The notes: a model not told the origin generated them from the sequence alone. A DNA stretch of 64,000 nucleotides from Liolophura sinensis (GCF_032854445.1 NC_088306.1:4088373-4152372); one strand, 5' to 3'. Positions 35,384 to 46,898 are shown, counted from the stretch's first letter. A program made the numbers and translations.

Positions 35384-35456
35384 ACTCAGGGATTTCTCAG
35401 AAAAAAATGTAGAGACGTTAAACCCCAGCACTCACTCACTCATTCACTCACTCAAA
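35384..35456 (+). repeat. (CACT)n-tailed SINE, tail fragment
   Basis: AATGACTCAGGGATTTCTC, GAGACGTTAAACCCCAGC and (CACT)n, as at the end of the element at 1565-1925. Confidence 0.6.
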
Positions 35457-35464
35457 AATGTAGT

Positions 35465-35620
35465 AGCTGTGAGTTCAAGTCCAGCTCATGTTGGCTTCCT
35501 CTTTGATCGTAATTGGGAAGGTCTGGCGGCAACATAGGGATGGTCGTGGGTTTCCCACCCACTATAATGCCATCGTATAACTGGAATATTCTCGAGTACG
35601 GCGTAAACACCAATCAAATA
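35465..35620 (+). repeat. (AAAT)n-type SINE, forward
   Basis: GTGAGTTCAAGTCCAGCTC (B-box region), GGGATGGTCGTGGGTTTCCC, ATTCTCGAGTACGGCGTAA, CACCAATCAAAT. Confidence 0.8.
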
Positions 35621-35689
35621 CAGAAATTAATACTGACATTTTAACCTTTACCTATTCAGAAGGTATCTGCTCGCTGAAAGACTTGTGGC

Positions 35690-36165
35690 TTATACTAGAT
35701 GTAAAATAACACCAATCTCACCGCTGTCACATTCAGGGGCCGTTCCATACAATGACCCAACTGTCATAGTTTGTGGTGCCTTGGAGGCGATGAGTGATCG
35801 ACGACGCTCAAATAAATAAATAAATCCATACACTGACTTACTACATTTGACGCATCGCCAATCTCGCTACAGTCTGATCTAGTAGCTGGTCTCCTATTCT
35901 GACTTGTGGCTGTCTAGATCGGAGGTAACATCAATTTCACTGTAGTCAAATATAGAAGCCGTCCCCTGTACAGACTTGTAGCCAACTAGGATCTGAGGTA
36001 ATACCAGTCTCACTACGCTCAGATCTAGCAGCTGTTCCCTAAACTGACTTGTGGGAAGCCAGATGTGACACCAATCTCAGTACAGTGGTATCTAGAGGCC
36101 AGTCCCTGTACAGACTTGTAGCTCTCTAGATTTGAGATAAAACCAATATCGCCCTAGAATCAGAT
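35690..36165 (+). repeat. Degenerate tandem repeat, about 75-80 bp
   Basis: Four or five loosely similar units with ACTTGTGGC/ACTTGTAGC, TCTAGATSTGAGGTAA, ACCAATCTC and GCCGTTCCCT/AGTCCCTGTACAG blocks. Confidence 0.65.
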
Positions 36166-36444
36166 CTGAATCATTTACTCTACACGACGACGGTCAGGTT
36201 TTTCAAGAGAGTAAAGCTTAGAGCCCGGAACAAACCACCGCATCTTCGCCAATTACCCGGAAAAGCAACCCGTCTTAAAGCACCACTGGCTGCTTGATTT
36301 AAGCCGCAGAGCAAATTGGTCAGTGAGCAGTACGCGACAGCGTACATTGTCGAGGACATAGGTTTAATCGAATTAGCCATGAAAGCTAATATTTATGTGT
36401 TGAAAGTAGTCAGTAGGAGAGACTGGGGCGAGCTAAAATTTGAT

Positions 36445-36708
36445 TGATTTATTTATTTGATTGGTGTTTTACGCCGTACTCAAGAATATTTCACTTATAT
36501 GAAGACGGTCAGCATTATGGTGGCAGGAAACCGGGCAGAGTCCGGGGGAAACCCACGACCATTCGCAGGTCGCTGGCAGACCTTCCCACTTAGGGCCGGA
36601 CAGGAAGCCAACATGAGCTGGACTTGAACTCACAGCGACCACATTGGTGAGAGGCTCCTGGGTCGTTACGCTGCGCTAGCGCGCTAACCAACTGAGCCAG
36701 GGCGGCCC
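36445..36708 (-). repeat. Full-length (AAAT)n-tailed SINE with tRNA head
   Basis: Complete copy: minus strand GGGGGCCGCCCTGGCTCAG head and A box, TGTGAGTTCAAGTCC B box, core, TACGGCGTAAAACACCAATC and AAATAAATAAAT tail. Confidence 0.88.
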
Positions 36709-39344
36709 CCGGCAAGCTACGACAGGGGTAAGCTGCAACACTGATTATATTTCTGCCACCAAAGAGGAAATCACTTCCTGATTCTATCGTATGAGTGTTT
36801 TCAAGAGGCAACTTTTCACCAGATTCTTGTTTAGTTATAACGGCTCGAGCAAAGAACAAATAATCACCGTCCCCCGCCCAAAAATAAACAAAAAAAAAAA
36901 AAATCATCCCTCCACCACCCTCAAACGCAAACACAAAATTATGAACAGGCTGGGTTTCACCAGTTATACGTGTGGCCATCTGCCACCTATCCCACTTTAT
37001 TTTTTGACGTAACAGAGAAGACACCATAAGGGAATTATTAGGCTGTATCAAATTTTAATTGCCCGTTAAACCTTTCTTTCCGTGTTACCTGCACGGGTTA
37101 TTATATACCTATACATGATTTCTATGTTAAGAACATTCTAAAAATGAAATGAATGAAGAAGAAAACATTTAGTACAAAATTCCAACAGCTACATATATAG
37201 ATGGCATCTCATTTGTTTTACAACAAATGTACATGTTCATGGCCTAATATTGCAATGCATGTTTTACTCTAAGTACTCAGTAATTATCATACAACGAAGG
37301 AATATGAACGTCTACACAGCATTTGGCATTCCTCACCTAACTGTAACAATACGTGGAATGAATATTTTCAACTACAGTTAAAAACGTAACTCTTCGTAAC
37401 AACATCAACAAATCTCCAAAATTTTGGTACATGCAACAATAAAGTAAAACCAATGTCTGGTAAAATGGAGAAGATATTAAATGACGAGGTACAGTCAAAA
37501 CTATTCACGCTTTTTCCCCCAGAAAGAATGGTAAAAAGTGGTTTCCTATAACGTGCATCGGGAATAGCTTGAATAAAATTAAAACGTGTGATTCCAACAC
37601 ACACTTTCACAAAGCTTGTAAATCAATTTTTCATGAACACCCAGTAGAATCACCTTTGTCGTTCAACCCATTTACGCAAAATAGAAACTGCTAGAAGACA
37701 GATATAAGAACATTATGAAAGCCATGAAACATACAGTAGCTATGTGGATCTACAAATTTAAGGCTAAGTACGCAAATTACAACCGCCTTAAAGCCTTTTT
37801 TTTTGAAGAGTCGGTCAGTTACACTGCGCATTAATGGTTTTGCCTGCTATGGGTCATTGGAAATACCAAACCAGCCTCAAAATGATTGGCTGCCAATTTT
37901 CATACTTGTGAGCCGCAGAATACGATGTGTGGAGCGCAATGTGAAATCTGAAAATCTCAGACTGGCTTCAGAAAGAAATTGATGATCAAATACTGGAAAT
38001 TTGGGTAGTTTAGCGAGCACTGCATATAAACAGATTGTCCTCAGGCCATCGTTACGTAATTACGTCATTTGTCATCAAGACTCAAGACTCTTTCCTGAAA
38101 AATCTAGGAAAGTGGCACTTCTGTCTAACCAGAGTTTTTAGGTTGGTTTTGTGACCCGAAATGCTAAGTCGCATTCTATAAGACAAACCCACATCATAGG
38201 ACAAAACCCTTTGCTGACCTTATCATTAACTAACGCAGTTATCTTTGATATTGTGATCTTTAGAAAAGCAATATTTATTTGATACATTGAAAAGCCAGCT
38301 CGGATAAGGTGATAACCTGGCCTCGCATAGTACACACGAAAGATGTGAAGATCTCAAAATGGAAAGAAAGCGACCTTTGCGATTTCTGTAGCTTTTCAGA
38401 TCAAAGATATTCATAATTAAGAAATATAACCACCCTAAATATATCCGCCAGATCAATTTTCACAAGTCACGTTTGCTGAACAGGTCATTGTTTACAGTCG
38501 TAAAAAGAGAGATCTGTTTATACCTGCTTGTATGTAGTTTACCCCAGAATTGATAACAGACTTCCATTGCAATTATTTTCCAGCTGAGAGGTGTACTGAT
38601 ATCGTTTTACAGTATCAGCAGAATGCAGGTTCGCAAGCTTAACTTTTTTTTTTTTTGAAGAGTTTGAAGTTTGACGCATGCTGTATCACATACCGGTAGA
38701 TGGAGATCCCGACATTGTAGGAGAAACAGGGACGGCAAGCATCCATACAACAACGACAGCCAACAGCACTTCCCCTTACTTATACATAGTCTGAGGCAAA
38801 CATGAAGACAATATTTGTTGCATGTTATATTTTCAACATATACATATAGCTTAAACGTTTATTCACCTGACCTTCTCCTTTAAAAATTACCGTAATCTGG
38901 AATATTGTATTTCAGAGCAGGTATATTAAACAAATGACTTCCATGTGGTAAGACATTTTTGTCAGTATTTGACTGCATACATATGTGTTAAAAATCTTGT
39001 TTTCAGCTTGTCAAATTTAACTCAGATCAGTGTCTTTAAGAACACTCAGCACAATTTATGATGATATCGACGAATACAGGTAAAAATGTTAGGTAAACAA
39101 CCTTCTACACATGACACATCAATCTTAACGCCTGTAACATTCTATGTAAAGAACGCCCCCCCCCCCCCCTTTCGGGACTAGGATCTTTTTGATTAACAAA
39201 TCTCCAATCAAATTGTTTGTATGGTTTACTCAGCAGTAGAATCAACAAACCAGCAGTGAGTTGAGATGCAGTCAAAATATGAAATGACTTGACTGACAGA
39301 AATATATAATGTCGCCATTTTTTTAAATCCCAAGACTTGATTGG
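36709..39344. other. Downstream region of FAIM-like gene 2, no gene seen
   Basis: Lies 3' of the minus-strand gene. A TTTATT at about 38859-38864 reads AATAAA on the minus strand, about 480 nt beyond the stop, and is a possible polyadenylation signal. A C run (39156-39168) is also present. No exon is supported. Confidence 0.4.
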
Positions 39345-39503
39345 CTAGTTTTTCTCAGAGAACTGGTGTTGTGCCACTATGTCGTCATCCATATACAGTG
39401 TATTCGTCATTTCACTTCCTTCTACATCACTGAAAATGTGGCCTTTGTGAGTTGTGACGTCAAAGTACAAGTCGACGTCCATTCCTTGGTCGGAAATGTA
39501 AGC
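39345..39503 (-). CDS. FAIM-like gene 2, terminal exon
   Basis: The acceptor is TTCTTTCCCGACAG (39505-39504). Entered in phase 0, stop TAG at 39347-39345. Translation starts AYISDQGMDVDLYFDVTTHK, then GHIFSDVEGSEMTNTLYMDD and ends AQHQFSEKN, 52 aa. It lines up without gaps with gene 1: D-G...F...S...LYMDDD in place of LSVDGYPIPE. The exon boundary lies at the same place in both genes. The conserved TSSG and IPE residues are replaced, so this is a divergent paralogue and its function may differ from FAIM. Confidence 0.7.
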   Translation of the reverse strand, partial: AYISDQGMDVDLYFDVTTHKGHIFSDVEGSEMTNTLYMDDDIVAQHQFSEKN

Positions 39504-40246
39504 CTGTCGGGAAAGAAGTTATCGGAGTTATTTCCCTTAGCTGACTGAAAGTTGAGATGGGTTCTGGTAACTAACACGCACCGAAAATCCGAAAAAAATA
39601 TATATGTAAATGCGAAGGATGAAAAACAAAAAAAAAATGAAATAAACGACCCATCCATTTGAAAATGATTTCATAACAACTTTCAACGGAACCAGGCCTA
39701 AAGAAACTATGCCCACTTTCATTTTGCTATTTTTAAAAAAAATTATTTTTTTAAAATTTGAATTTCAAATTTGTGCCACCAAGGGCTATATTCCAAAAGA
39801 TACAATAATAATGACCGTTTTTCTTAAGCGCTTGATCTCCCCTACAAAGTTGACTACCATGACTTCAGCTTTGGTCAATTCTAACATAAAATTAAAGTTG
39901 AATGTTACAACTTACAACAACTATAAACATTTTCAAAACTGACACTCATAACCAGCAACTTGTTCATTCGTTATCCAAATCCCAAAAGCAAATCATATTT
40001 CAAACGGACACTGACTCATATACACTCATGTTAACGCTTAAGACAACCCTGGCCTTTACAGTCATTTTTTTTCAAAATGGCACTGTGCTTTTGGCTACTG
40101 TCAACAATTGCAAACGTCAGATATAACGACTTGTTACGAACTTCAGCCATTACTCAGAGTTACAAACTTTAATAATTACCCAAATTATATTTTTCAATCT
40201 TAATTATTAATGATAATTATTATTATTTCAATTATTTCAAACTTAC
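39504..40246 (-). other. FAIM-like gene 2, last intron
   Basis: Bounded by ACC/GTAAGT (40246 downward) and CCCGACAG. AT-rich; contains long A/T runs and no other feature. Confidence 0.65.
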
Positions 40247-40296
40247 GGTGACTTCTACTGGTTCTCCGTTTATCCATACATGCAGATTGTCACGAG
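40247..40296 (-). CDS. FAIM-like gene 2, penultimate exon (50 nt)
   Basis: Acceptor ACACTGTTTTTCAG (40298-40297), donor ACC/GTAAGT. The last 16 codons read RDNLHVWINGEPVEVT, aligned with gene 1 IDSMNVTLNGIRIECR and with human FAIM DAMDVWCNGKKLETA, and keeping V-W-x-NG. Same length (50 nt) and same phases (1 in, 0 out) as the gene 1 exon. The acceptor and the first 12 exon bases form the last unit of the tandem array that starts immediately upstream. Confidence 0.72.
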
Positions 40297-41090
40297 CTGA
40301 AAAACAGTGTAATGGGAAAATAATTGAGACATCATGATTGTCACGAGCTGAAAACAGTGTAATGGGAAAATAATTGAGACACCATGATTGTCACGAGTGG
40401 AAAAACAGTGTAATGAGAAAATAATGCGGACATCATGATCGTCACGAGCTGAAAACAGTGTAATGGGAAAATAACTGGGACATCATGATTCTCACGAGAT
40501 GAACACAGTTTAATGGGAAAATAATGCGGACATCATGATTCTCTCGAGTGGAAAAACAGTGTGATGGGAAAATAATGCGGACATCATGATTGTCACGAGC
40601 TGAAAACAGTGTAATGGGAAAATAATGCGGATATCATGATTGTCACGAGCTGAAAACAGTGTAATGGGAAAATAATTGAGACACCATGATTGTCACGAGT
40701 GGAAAAACAGTGTAATGGGAAAATAATGCGAACATCATGATTGTCTCAAGCTGAAAACAGTGTAATGGGAAAATAATTGGGGACATCATGATTCTCTCGA
40801 GCTGAACACAGTTTAATGGGAAAATAATGCGGACATCATGATTGTCTCGAGTGGAAAAACAGTGTGATGGGAAAATAATGCGGACATCATGATTGTCACG
40901 AGCTGAAAACAGTGTGATGGGAAAATAATGCGGATATCATGATTGTCACGAGCTGAAAACATTGTAATAGGAAAATAATGCAGACATCATGATTGTCACG
41001 AGCTGAAAACAGTGTAATGGGAAAATAGTGCGGACATCAGGACTGTCACGGGCTGAAAACAGTGTAATGGGAAGACATTGAGAACCATCA
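40285..41090 (-). repeat. 50-51-bp array that repeats a 3' splice site
   Basis: About 16 units. On the minus strand each reads TTTTCCCATTACACTGTTTT, CAG, CTCGTGACAATC, ATGATGTCCGCATTA. The last unit is the real acceptor and start of the 50-nt exon; the array copies diverge from the exon after CTCGTGACAATC. Roughly ten copies keep CAG before CTC; others (CCACTC or CATCTC types) have lost it. Confidence 0.9.
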
Positions 41091-41096
41091 GGATTG

Positions 41097-41250
41097 TTTT
41101 ATTCACTTATTTGATTTCAGTTTTACGTTGTGGTCAAGAATGTTTCACCTATACGACGGCGATCAGCATTATAGTGGGAGGAAACCTGGCAGAGCCCGGG
41201 AAAACCTGCGATCATCCGAACATCTTTCCACGGAGAGGACCTCACAGCGA
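41097..41250 (-). repeat. (AAAT)n-type SINE, reverse, truncated
   Basis: TTATTTGATTTCAGTTTTACG, AAGAATGTTTCACCTATACG, GGGAGGAAACCTGGCAGAGC, CTGCGATCATCCG. It adjoins the splice-site array. Confidence 0.75.
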
Positions 41251-42032
41251 CTCACAGAGTTTGAATAATTTCTAGATCTGTGAAGTCTAATAAATTGCAA
41301 TTCACATCACTGTTTGAGTTATTTGAGTTTTGCGATGGCACAAAGGGAAATTTATTTTATTTTGTGTAAATGGTAACTCATTTATTTTCGTGTAATTCAT
41401 TGACTTGGCTAAGCACGTTCCTTAAATAGATGGCTTAATGTAGCGATTTGAGTGATACATAGCTGTTCTGTCATAATGTTGAGTAGCGTGCTTTGATTAT
41501 ATCAAATAAGAGTTGTTCCCCCTGAATTGATATTTTATGGGATAAATCGAATTTGATTAAGTCTATATGTATGTTGTTACTTTGATTTGTATAAAAAATA
41601 TGATGTTTTAGTGGATAAATTCAATTTTAAATCAAATTCTGGACGATCTTCGTGTTTCATACCTTCATAAGATTTACGAGGTAATGGCAGTATTTGTTTT
41701 GGTCTGTTATTTAAGGTAATATGATGGAGAAATTTCGTTGTTTATTTTACTGCTAATAATTGCTGCAGACAGAATGTCACGTAATCAGCACTTTGCTCTT
41801 TCTCGGTTCTATCGTGACAGTCACCAGGGCGTGATGATTGGAACGCATGATTGGGACGACTTGTTGAATGGCTTGTCGTGAGATTGACTGAAAAGATTAA
41901 TTATTATGATCTTTTGAAGGCTGATAAGACCAAAAACCTTGATCAGATGAGAGATACATAAAAACCAAAGGTGTCTAGAAGCAAATATTGTTCCCTATCA
42001 ATTAGGAAATCTATAGTACTTACCTGTACTAA
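41251..42032. other. Intronic, no exon supported
   Basis: A block at 41771-41893 (minus) has a good TTAATCTTTTCAG acceptor but no donor in the phase required by the 40296 exon, so it is not called. Confidence 0.4.
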
Positions 42033-42293
42033 ATGTCACCCCCTTGTGGACAAGAAAATGTTTACGTGTACTGCCTTGTATCAGCTCTCATGGGCTCTGA
42101 CATTACTGTACACAAAAACCCATTCTGTGGAACATGGAGGACGTGTTATGTCAGGACGTTACGGGACGGCTGGCTATGTCAACCAGGAGCCGAATGCTCC
42201 ATCCACGAGTTTCTAAGCCATCCGGGATCTAACTGTGGAGTCAGGGCAGCATGTGTGACACTCGACCAGTACCACGATGCATGTGTAACATAG
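42033..42293 (+). CDS. Cys-rich ORF, possible exon or pseudo-exon
   Basis: Plus-strand frame with NPFCGTWRTCYVRTLRDGW, then LCQPGAECSIHEF and NCGVRAACVTLD, ten Cys in about 86 residues, in DNA visibly richer in GC than its flanks. The Cys spacing suggests a small secreted disulphide-rich domain, but no family is recognised. No signal peptide is evident and there is no clear acceptor on its left. It lies opposite to the FAIM-like gene 2 intron. It may be a decayed exon. Confidence 0.25.
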   Translation: MSPPCGQENVYVYCLVSALMGSDITVHKNPFCGTWRTCYVRTLRDGWLCQPGAECSIHEFLSHPGSNCGVRAACVTLDQYHDACVT

Positions 42294-42850
42294 CAATAGG
42301 CCATATAGCCATGACGCCAATGACTGCCTCAGTACACTGAACATCAGCCAACCTGATTTGTCTGTCAAGGTCATCTGGACTGGAGACAACTTATTGAGGA
42401 AACAATTTGTTCTCTTGTTTCCCAGCCATCGCTGTGACTTGAATTTTCGAACATACCTTATAAATCCATGTAAATGACTAAGGCTTTGTGTGTCCAAATA
42501 ACCTACATGTAGAACAGCCATCGTAAAATCCACCCTTTTAGCTGCCTTTAAATGTGGCACTCCAATATTTTCCATAACCACCATTTCTTCCCAAACAAGC
42601 AGAGCAAATAAACTACTTACTCTCGTTATTTATGACATCAAATTTGAGTTTGCACGACCTTGAATTTCATTGATCAGGTCCAGACATATAAAGACAGCTC
42701 ATCCAATGAAATGAACACTATATTTGTTTTATCGTTGTGGGTGTCTCTAGTTGCATAGCATGCTTAAACAAAGCTGCCTTTCACCAAGTCAGAATTCAGG
42801 GCTCGAGTATTAACACAGCATAAACTACGTGTATTCTGTACCTTTGTGTC
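42294..42850. other. Intronic, no gene seen
   Basis: The 123-codon minus frame at 42213-42584 has no recognisable features. Confidence 0.4.
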
Positions 42851-43255
42851 ATACTCCTTACAGCGCATGCGTCGTTCTCTACCTGTCGCTTTACATCACT
42901 GCCACCAAAAGTAAATTTTGTACAGAAATCGTGAACAACGACGAGATAGCTGGGGTCACGGTGATGAGGAGGGGAGTGATGGAAGAAAACAACCTGTCTC
43001 AATCTTTGTCTCTAACAATACTTTACACATATACATTCTCTTTATCTATAGTATGTACAGCATGATTCTAACCAAAATCTAAAACAATTTTATTGATGAA
43101 TGCTGATTAAATAATTCCGCTGAGAGGACACATGTGATGACGTTAAGCCTTAACAAGCCTGCATGCGTCTCACAGGCTCCAAAGGTCAAGCTTGTCTGGT
43201 GGTGGCAGTGATGTAAAGCGAAAGGCAGAGGGCGACGCATGCGCAGTAAGGACTA
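42851..43255 (+). mobile_element. Fold-back MITE, copy 3
   Basis: Best-preserved ends of the three: ACTCCTTACAGCGCATGCGT...CGCTTTACATCACTGCCACC and, inverted, GGTGGCAGTGATGTAAAGCG...GACGCATGCGCAGTAAGGA. Interior GCTGATTAAATAATTCCGC shared with copy 1. Confidence 0.78.
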
Positions 43256-43693
43256 TGCCTTTATGTTTGTGTTTGCATTGCATCTGAAACGAAATGCATT
43301 TTACAACAGTTCTTCCAACTTCTGTGTTGACAACCAAGATGAATATTATTGTTTTAGCTTTTTATATGGCATATCTCATCGAATCGGATCACAATAATTA
43401 TTTATTATTTTTTTTAAAAATTTGATTACCTCTTCAGCGTCGTGATAAAATTTAGCGCAGTAAAACGAAAGTGGTTGTTTATGCGTGGTCGAAATTAGTC
43501 AGAGCTCAGGGAACACACCCTGGATTATGTTTGCGTTTTGACAGCAATCTAAGGGGAGTTACTAATTTGCTATTGATCTCCTTGTGATTCGCCAGGGAAT
43601 AACTGGAAAACACAAAGACAATGGTTTACCGGACTCGTCACAATTTTCACAGACCGCAACAATAACGCACCGACGCATCAGATGAATCTATTT

Positions 43694-43905
43694 TCTTTTG
43701 ATTTGGTCTTTCATGCCATGGTCTAGAATAATGCCTTATACGACGGCGGCCAGCATTATGGTGGGAGGAGACCGGGCAGAGACCGCGGGAAACCCACGAC
43801 CCTCCGCTTACAGACATTCCCACGTACTGCCGGAGAGAAAGCCAGCATGAGCTGGTCTTGAACGCGAGTGCACTGGTGAGAAGCTCCTGTGTCATTGCGC
43901 CGCTC
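43694..43905 (-). repeat. (AAAT)n-type SINE, reverse, no tail
   Basis: ACGACGGCGGCCAGCATTAT, GGAGACCGGGCAGAG, AACCCACGACCCTCCGC, CCAGCATGAGCTGGTCTTG, ending near the head. Confidence 0.75.
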
Positions 43906-43914
43906 AGACATCAG

Positions 43915-44905
43915 ATGAAGGTTATAGGTGAGTTATTTTGGATTAGATGCCACCATATCCACAGACCACAGAAGCAGCCCTCAACAGATGAATGCCAGAT
44001 GATTTGGTAGTGGAATGCTGGCAGCTCGCTACATGAACAAGTGGGCTGGTGGTGAGTTAGCGACATTAGGCGTCATATCCACAGAAACAGCAATCTCTCT
44101 GCGCAATCAGAAGCATGATGAAGGCTATGGGTGAATGGTACTGGCATGTTAGAAGTGTGCTACAAGTCGACTAGTGGTGAGTTAGCGGCATTAGGCGTCA
44201 TATCCACAGAAAACAGCAATCTCTCTGCGCAGTCAACAACGTGATGAAGGCTATGGGTGAATGGTACTGGCATGTTAGAAGTGTGCTACAAGTCGACTAG
44301 TGGTGAGTTAGCGGCATAAGGCGTCATATCCACAGAAAACAGCAATATCTCTGCGCAGTCAACAACGTGATGAACTCTATGGGTGAATGGTACTGGTATG
44401 TTGGAAGTGTGCTATAAGTCGACTAGTGGTGAGTTAGCGGCATAAGGCGTCATATCCACAGAAAACAGCAATCCCTCTGCGCAATCAACAACGTGATAGA
44501 GGCTATAGGTGAATGGTACTGGCATTTAAGAAGTGTGCTACAAGTCGACTAGTGGTGAGTTAGCGGCATTAGGCGCCATATCCACAGAAACAGCAATCTC
44601 TCTACTCAGTCAGCAACATGATAAAGGCAATAAGTGAATGGTACTGGCATGTTAGGACCAGTGGTGAACTAGCAGTTTTAGGCACCATATCCACAGAAAC
44701 AGTAATCTCTCTACTCAGTCTGCAAGATGATAAAGGCAATAGGTGAATGGTACTGGCATGTTAGAAGTGTGCTACGAGTGGACCAGTGGTGAGTTAGCAC
44801 TTTTAGGCACCATATCCACAGAAACAGCAATCTCTCAGCGCAGGCAGCAACATCATAAAGGCAATAGGTGAATGGTACTGGCATGTTAGAAGAGTGTGTT
44901 AGTGG
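43915..44905 (+). repeat. 126-bp minisatellite
   Basis: About eight units, spaced 125-126 bp at 44051, 44176, 44302 and 44428. Each carries GGTGAGTTAGCGGCATTAGG, CGTCATATCCACAGAAAACA, GCAATCTCTCTGCGCAGTC and GGTGAATGGTACTGGCATG. The later units are deleted. Confidence 0.9.
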
Positions 44906-45224
44906 CATTAGCACCATATTGTCAGAAAACAGCAGTCATTCTGTACCAACATCAGAAACGGAATGTACGAAATCCTCTTCAAGTATGCCAGTACATGATG
45001 AGCTACTGACGTCAAACACTGTATTCACTGAGTACAGCAATATCTGTACAACCTTAGCAGATGAGGGCAACGCCAATGAGAGTGGAATAATACTATAATG
45101 TATAGCATGCTAGGCTAATGACTAAACATGTAGCAAACATATACAGAGGTGTAGCAGGATTGCAGTACACACTGCGGGCTTTGAGTAAGCTCACTTACTC
45201 ACTTAGCTGGAGTTTCCTTAAATG

Positions 45225-45390
45225 TCGGTGGTGTTCTTCGAGCTCTCCTGTTTTCTTCACCCATAAAACTCTCTGCTGGTTTCCACCACCCATAAAGCTC
45301 TCTGCTGGTTTCCTTCACCCATAAAACTCTGATGGTTTCCTTCCCCCATAAATCCCAATGCTTGTTTCCTCCATCCATACAACTCATTCC
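45225..45390 (+). repeat. About 33-bp minisatellite, five degenerate units
   Basis: CACCCATAAAACTCTCTGCT then GGTTTCCTT, with CCTTCCCCCATAAATC-type variants. Confidence 0.75.
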
Positions 45391-46419
45391 TTTCAAGCAG
45401 GTGAAAGATTCTTGGTTACAGTATTAAACACCAATCATGGAAAGCTCAGCAAATATGTCTTAGCAAAGAGTAAGATGACGAGGCATTGTTAAAAAGGCGA
45501 TTAACAGTTTAAACAGAGAACGAATAACAAACATTATACGTACAAAATGAGACACGGCAATTCGATCCGTCAATGCTGACCTCCCAGGCTTTAGTTAACA
45601 GGGGCTTCGCCTTGGAATCATACAAACAAAAACCAGCTTTCCTGAAAACGAAATGAAGAGCAGATATTACCAATGCGATCTGAAGTTCGTTAGCAACATA
45701 TTCAATTTCCTCTTATGTCAATTACACGTCATTGAGATTGGTAGAAAGCAGTGACGTCACATATCAGGCTTTTTCTCGAGGACCAGTAGAGGACTAGTGA
45801 CGACATGTTTTGGCCACGTGCAGAAACCCCCTGAGATGTCACATTTCAGCCTTTTTTTCCTGTTTAAAACAATAAAACACGTAAAACATACATCATTCTA
45901 AATTCAAACTTCGCATGCATATGGAAAATGAAATAGAGTTCCAAGCTTTACAAGCTCCTCTTGTATGGAACACTTTCGCCTTGCTTTGTGCATCTTTTTG
46001 CGCCTGCGTGGACAATGTTCATTTCAGGTTCTGTTTGAAATGCAAACTGGAAAACACAGTGTTTGTCATCTTTGTAAAACATTTTCTTGAGTGTTTTCAG
46101 ATTTGCGAAACATGTCAGGAGAATGGGGTTTAGAAAATTGCCTACATGTCGACCGATAACAAAAAGACAACACGTTAGCTGCTGCATCGATCTGTTCGCT
46201 TTTACGCAGACCAAACACATTCATAAAAGAAAAAATAGTTACCCAAGGAATTCATGACGGCGTAATAATTGATAATTGATTCGCCTGGAATGATTTTTTT
46301 TGTAAACAATGTTTCAGTTGCGGGGAGCTATTAGGGAATACATGGAATAGATGTGATTTATTGACTATAATTTACAGTCGCTGATTTCAATCATCGATGT
46401 GACATGTGATGGTTCTTAC
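45391..46419. other. Intronic, no gene seen
   Basis: Nothing recognised apart from a CRE-like GTGACGTCAC near 45750. Confidence 0.4.
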
Positions 46420-46498
46420 GTGGACTTATTGTTGCGGACACTGTTTGTGTCCAGAGAACAATTAGAAATCTTTCACTCTTTGCTTGTTCGTCATTTAA
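46420..46498 (-). CDS. FAIM-like gene 2, possible exon 3
   Basis: 79-nt segment between TTTGGCTGCAG (46500-46499) and CCAC/GTAAGA (46419). Only one frame is open: LNDEQAKSERFLIVLWTQTV then SATISP. It leaves in phase 1, as the 40296 exon needs. Placed before PRDNLHVWING it supplies a strand-turn-strand (FLIVL-WTQT-SATIS) where gene 1 has WTFML-EDQPY-GVVFN and human FAIM WVLHM-DGEN-FRIVL. Sequence identity is low, so this is a plausible rather than firm exon. Confidence 0.35.
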
Positions 46499-46738
46499 CT
46501 GCAGCCAAATTGCATCGGGAATCAGAAGCGAACATACCACGCTCAGAGGGAAGATTGACTTTTAAAGGTTATCAACACTGCAACATTTGACCTAAATATA
46601 AAATCATTCAGCACCCGTACAAACAACAACGATTGTGAATGGCGGGTCGTCCACTCAGATATTGGTCAGCACCCTGGGGTGAGATAAAGCAGTCGCCTTG
46701 GTGACACACCAGGACAAAACGGGAGGTAACCTACGCAC

Positions 46739-46898
46739 TGTCACGCTTGCTTTCTCATTTCCGAGGCTTCCCTTAGAGGGTCCATAACTTCCGTTAGACG
46801 AGCTATCCCACTGTTGTGCTGTGCTATTGACGTTTTGGTAGTAGTTGATTTTCTTGTTAACAAAAACACGTCCTTTTCTCCGGTACGATAACTGGTAT
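46739..46898 (-). CDS. FAIM-like gene 2, possible exon 2
   Basis: 160-nt segment: acceptor GTCGTGTGTACAG (46900-46899), start phase 2 as required by the 59761 exon, reading YQLSYRRKGRVFVNKKINYY, QNVNSTAQQW and a Ser/Gly-rich stretch ending EKASVT, then a weak ACA/GTGCGT donor in phase 0. All phases of the five-exon model then agree, and the predicted product would be 173 aa, close to the usual FAIM length. The acceptor has little polypyrimidine and the donor is weak, so confidence is low. Confidence 0.3.

Noticed and set aside
41771-41893. Possible missing exon of FAIM-like gene 2 (minus, VTVTIEPRKSKVLI)
   Set aside because: Good acceptor and strand-like sequence, but no donor gives the phase 1 exit needed to join the 40296 exon.
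42213-42584. 123-codon minus-strand ORF
   Set aside because: No motif and no compatible splice sites; probably chance.
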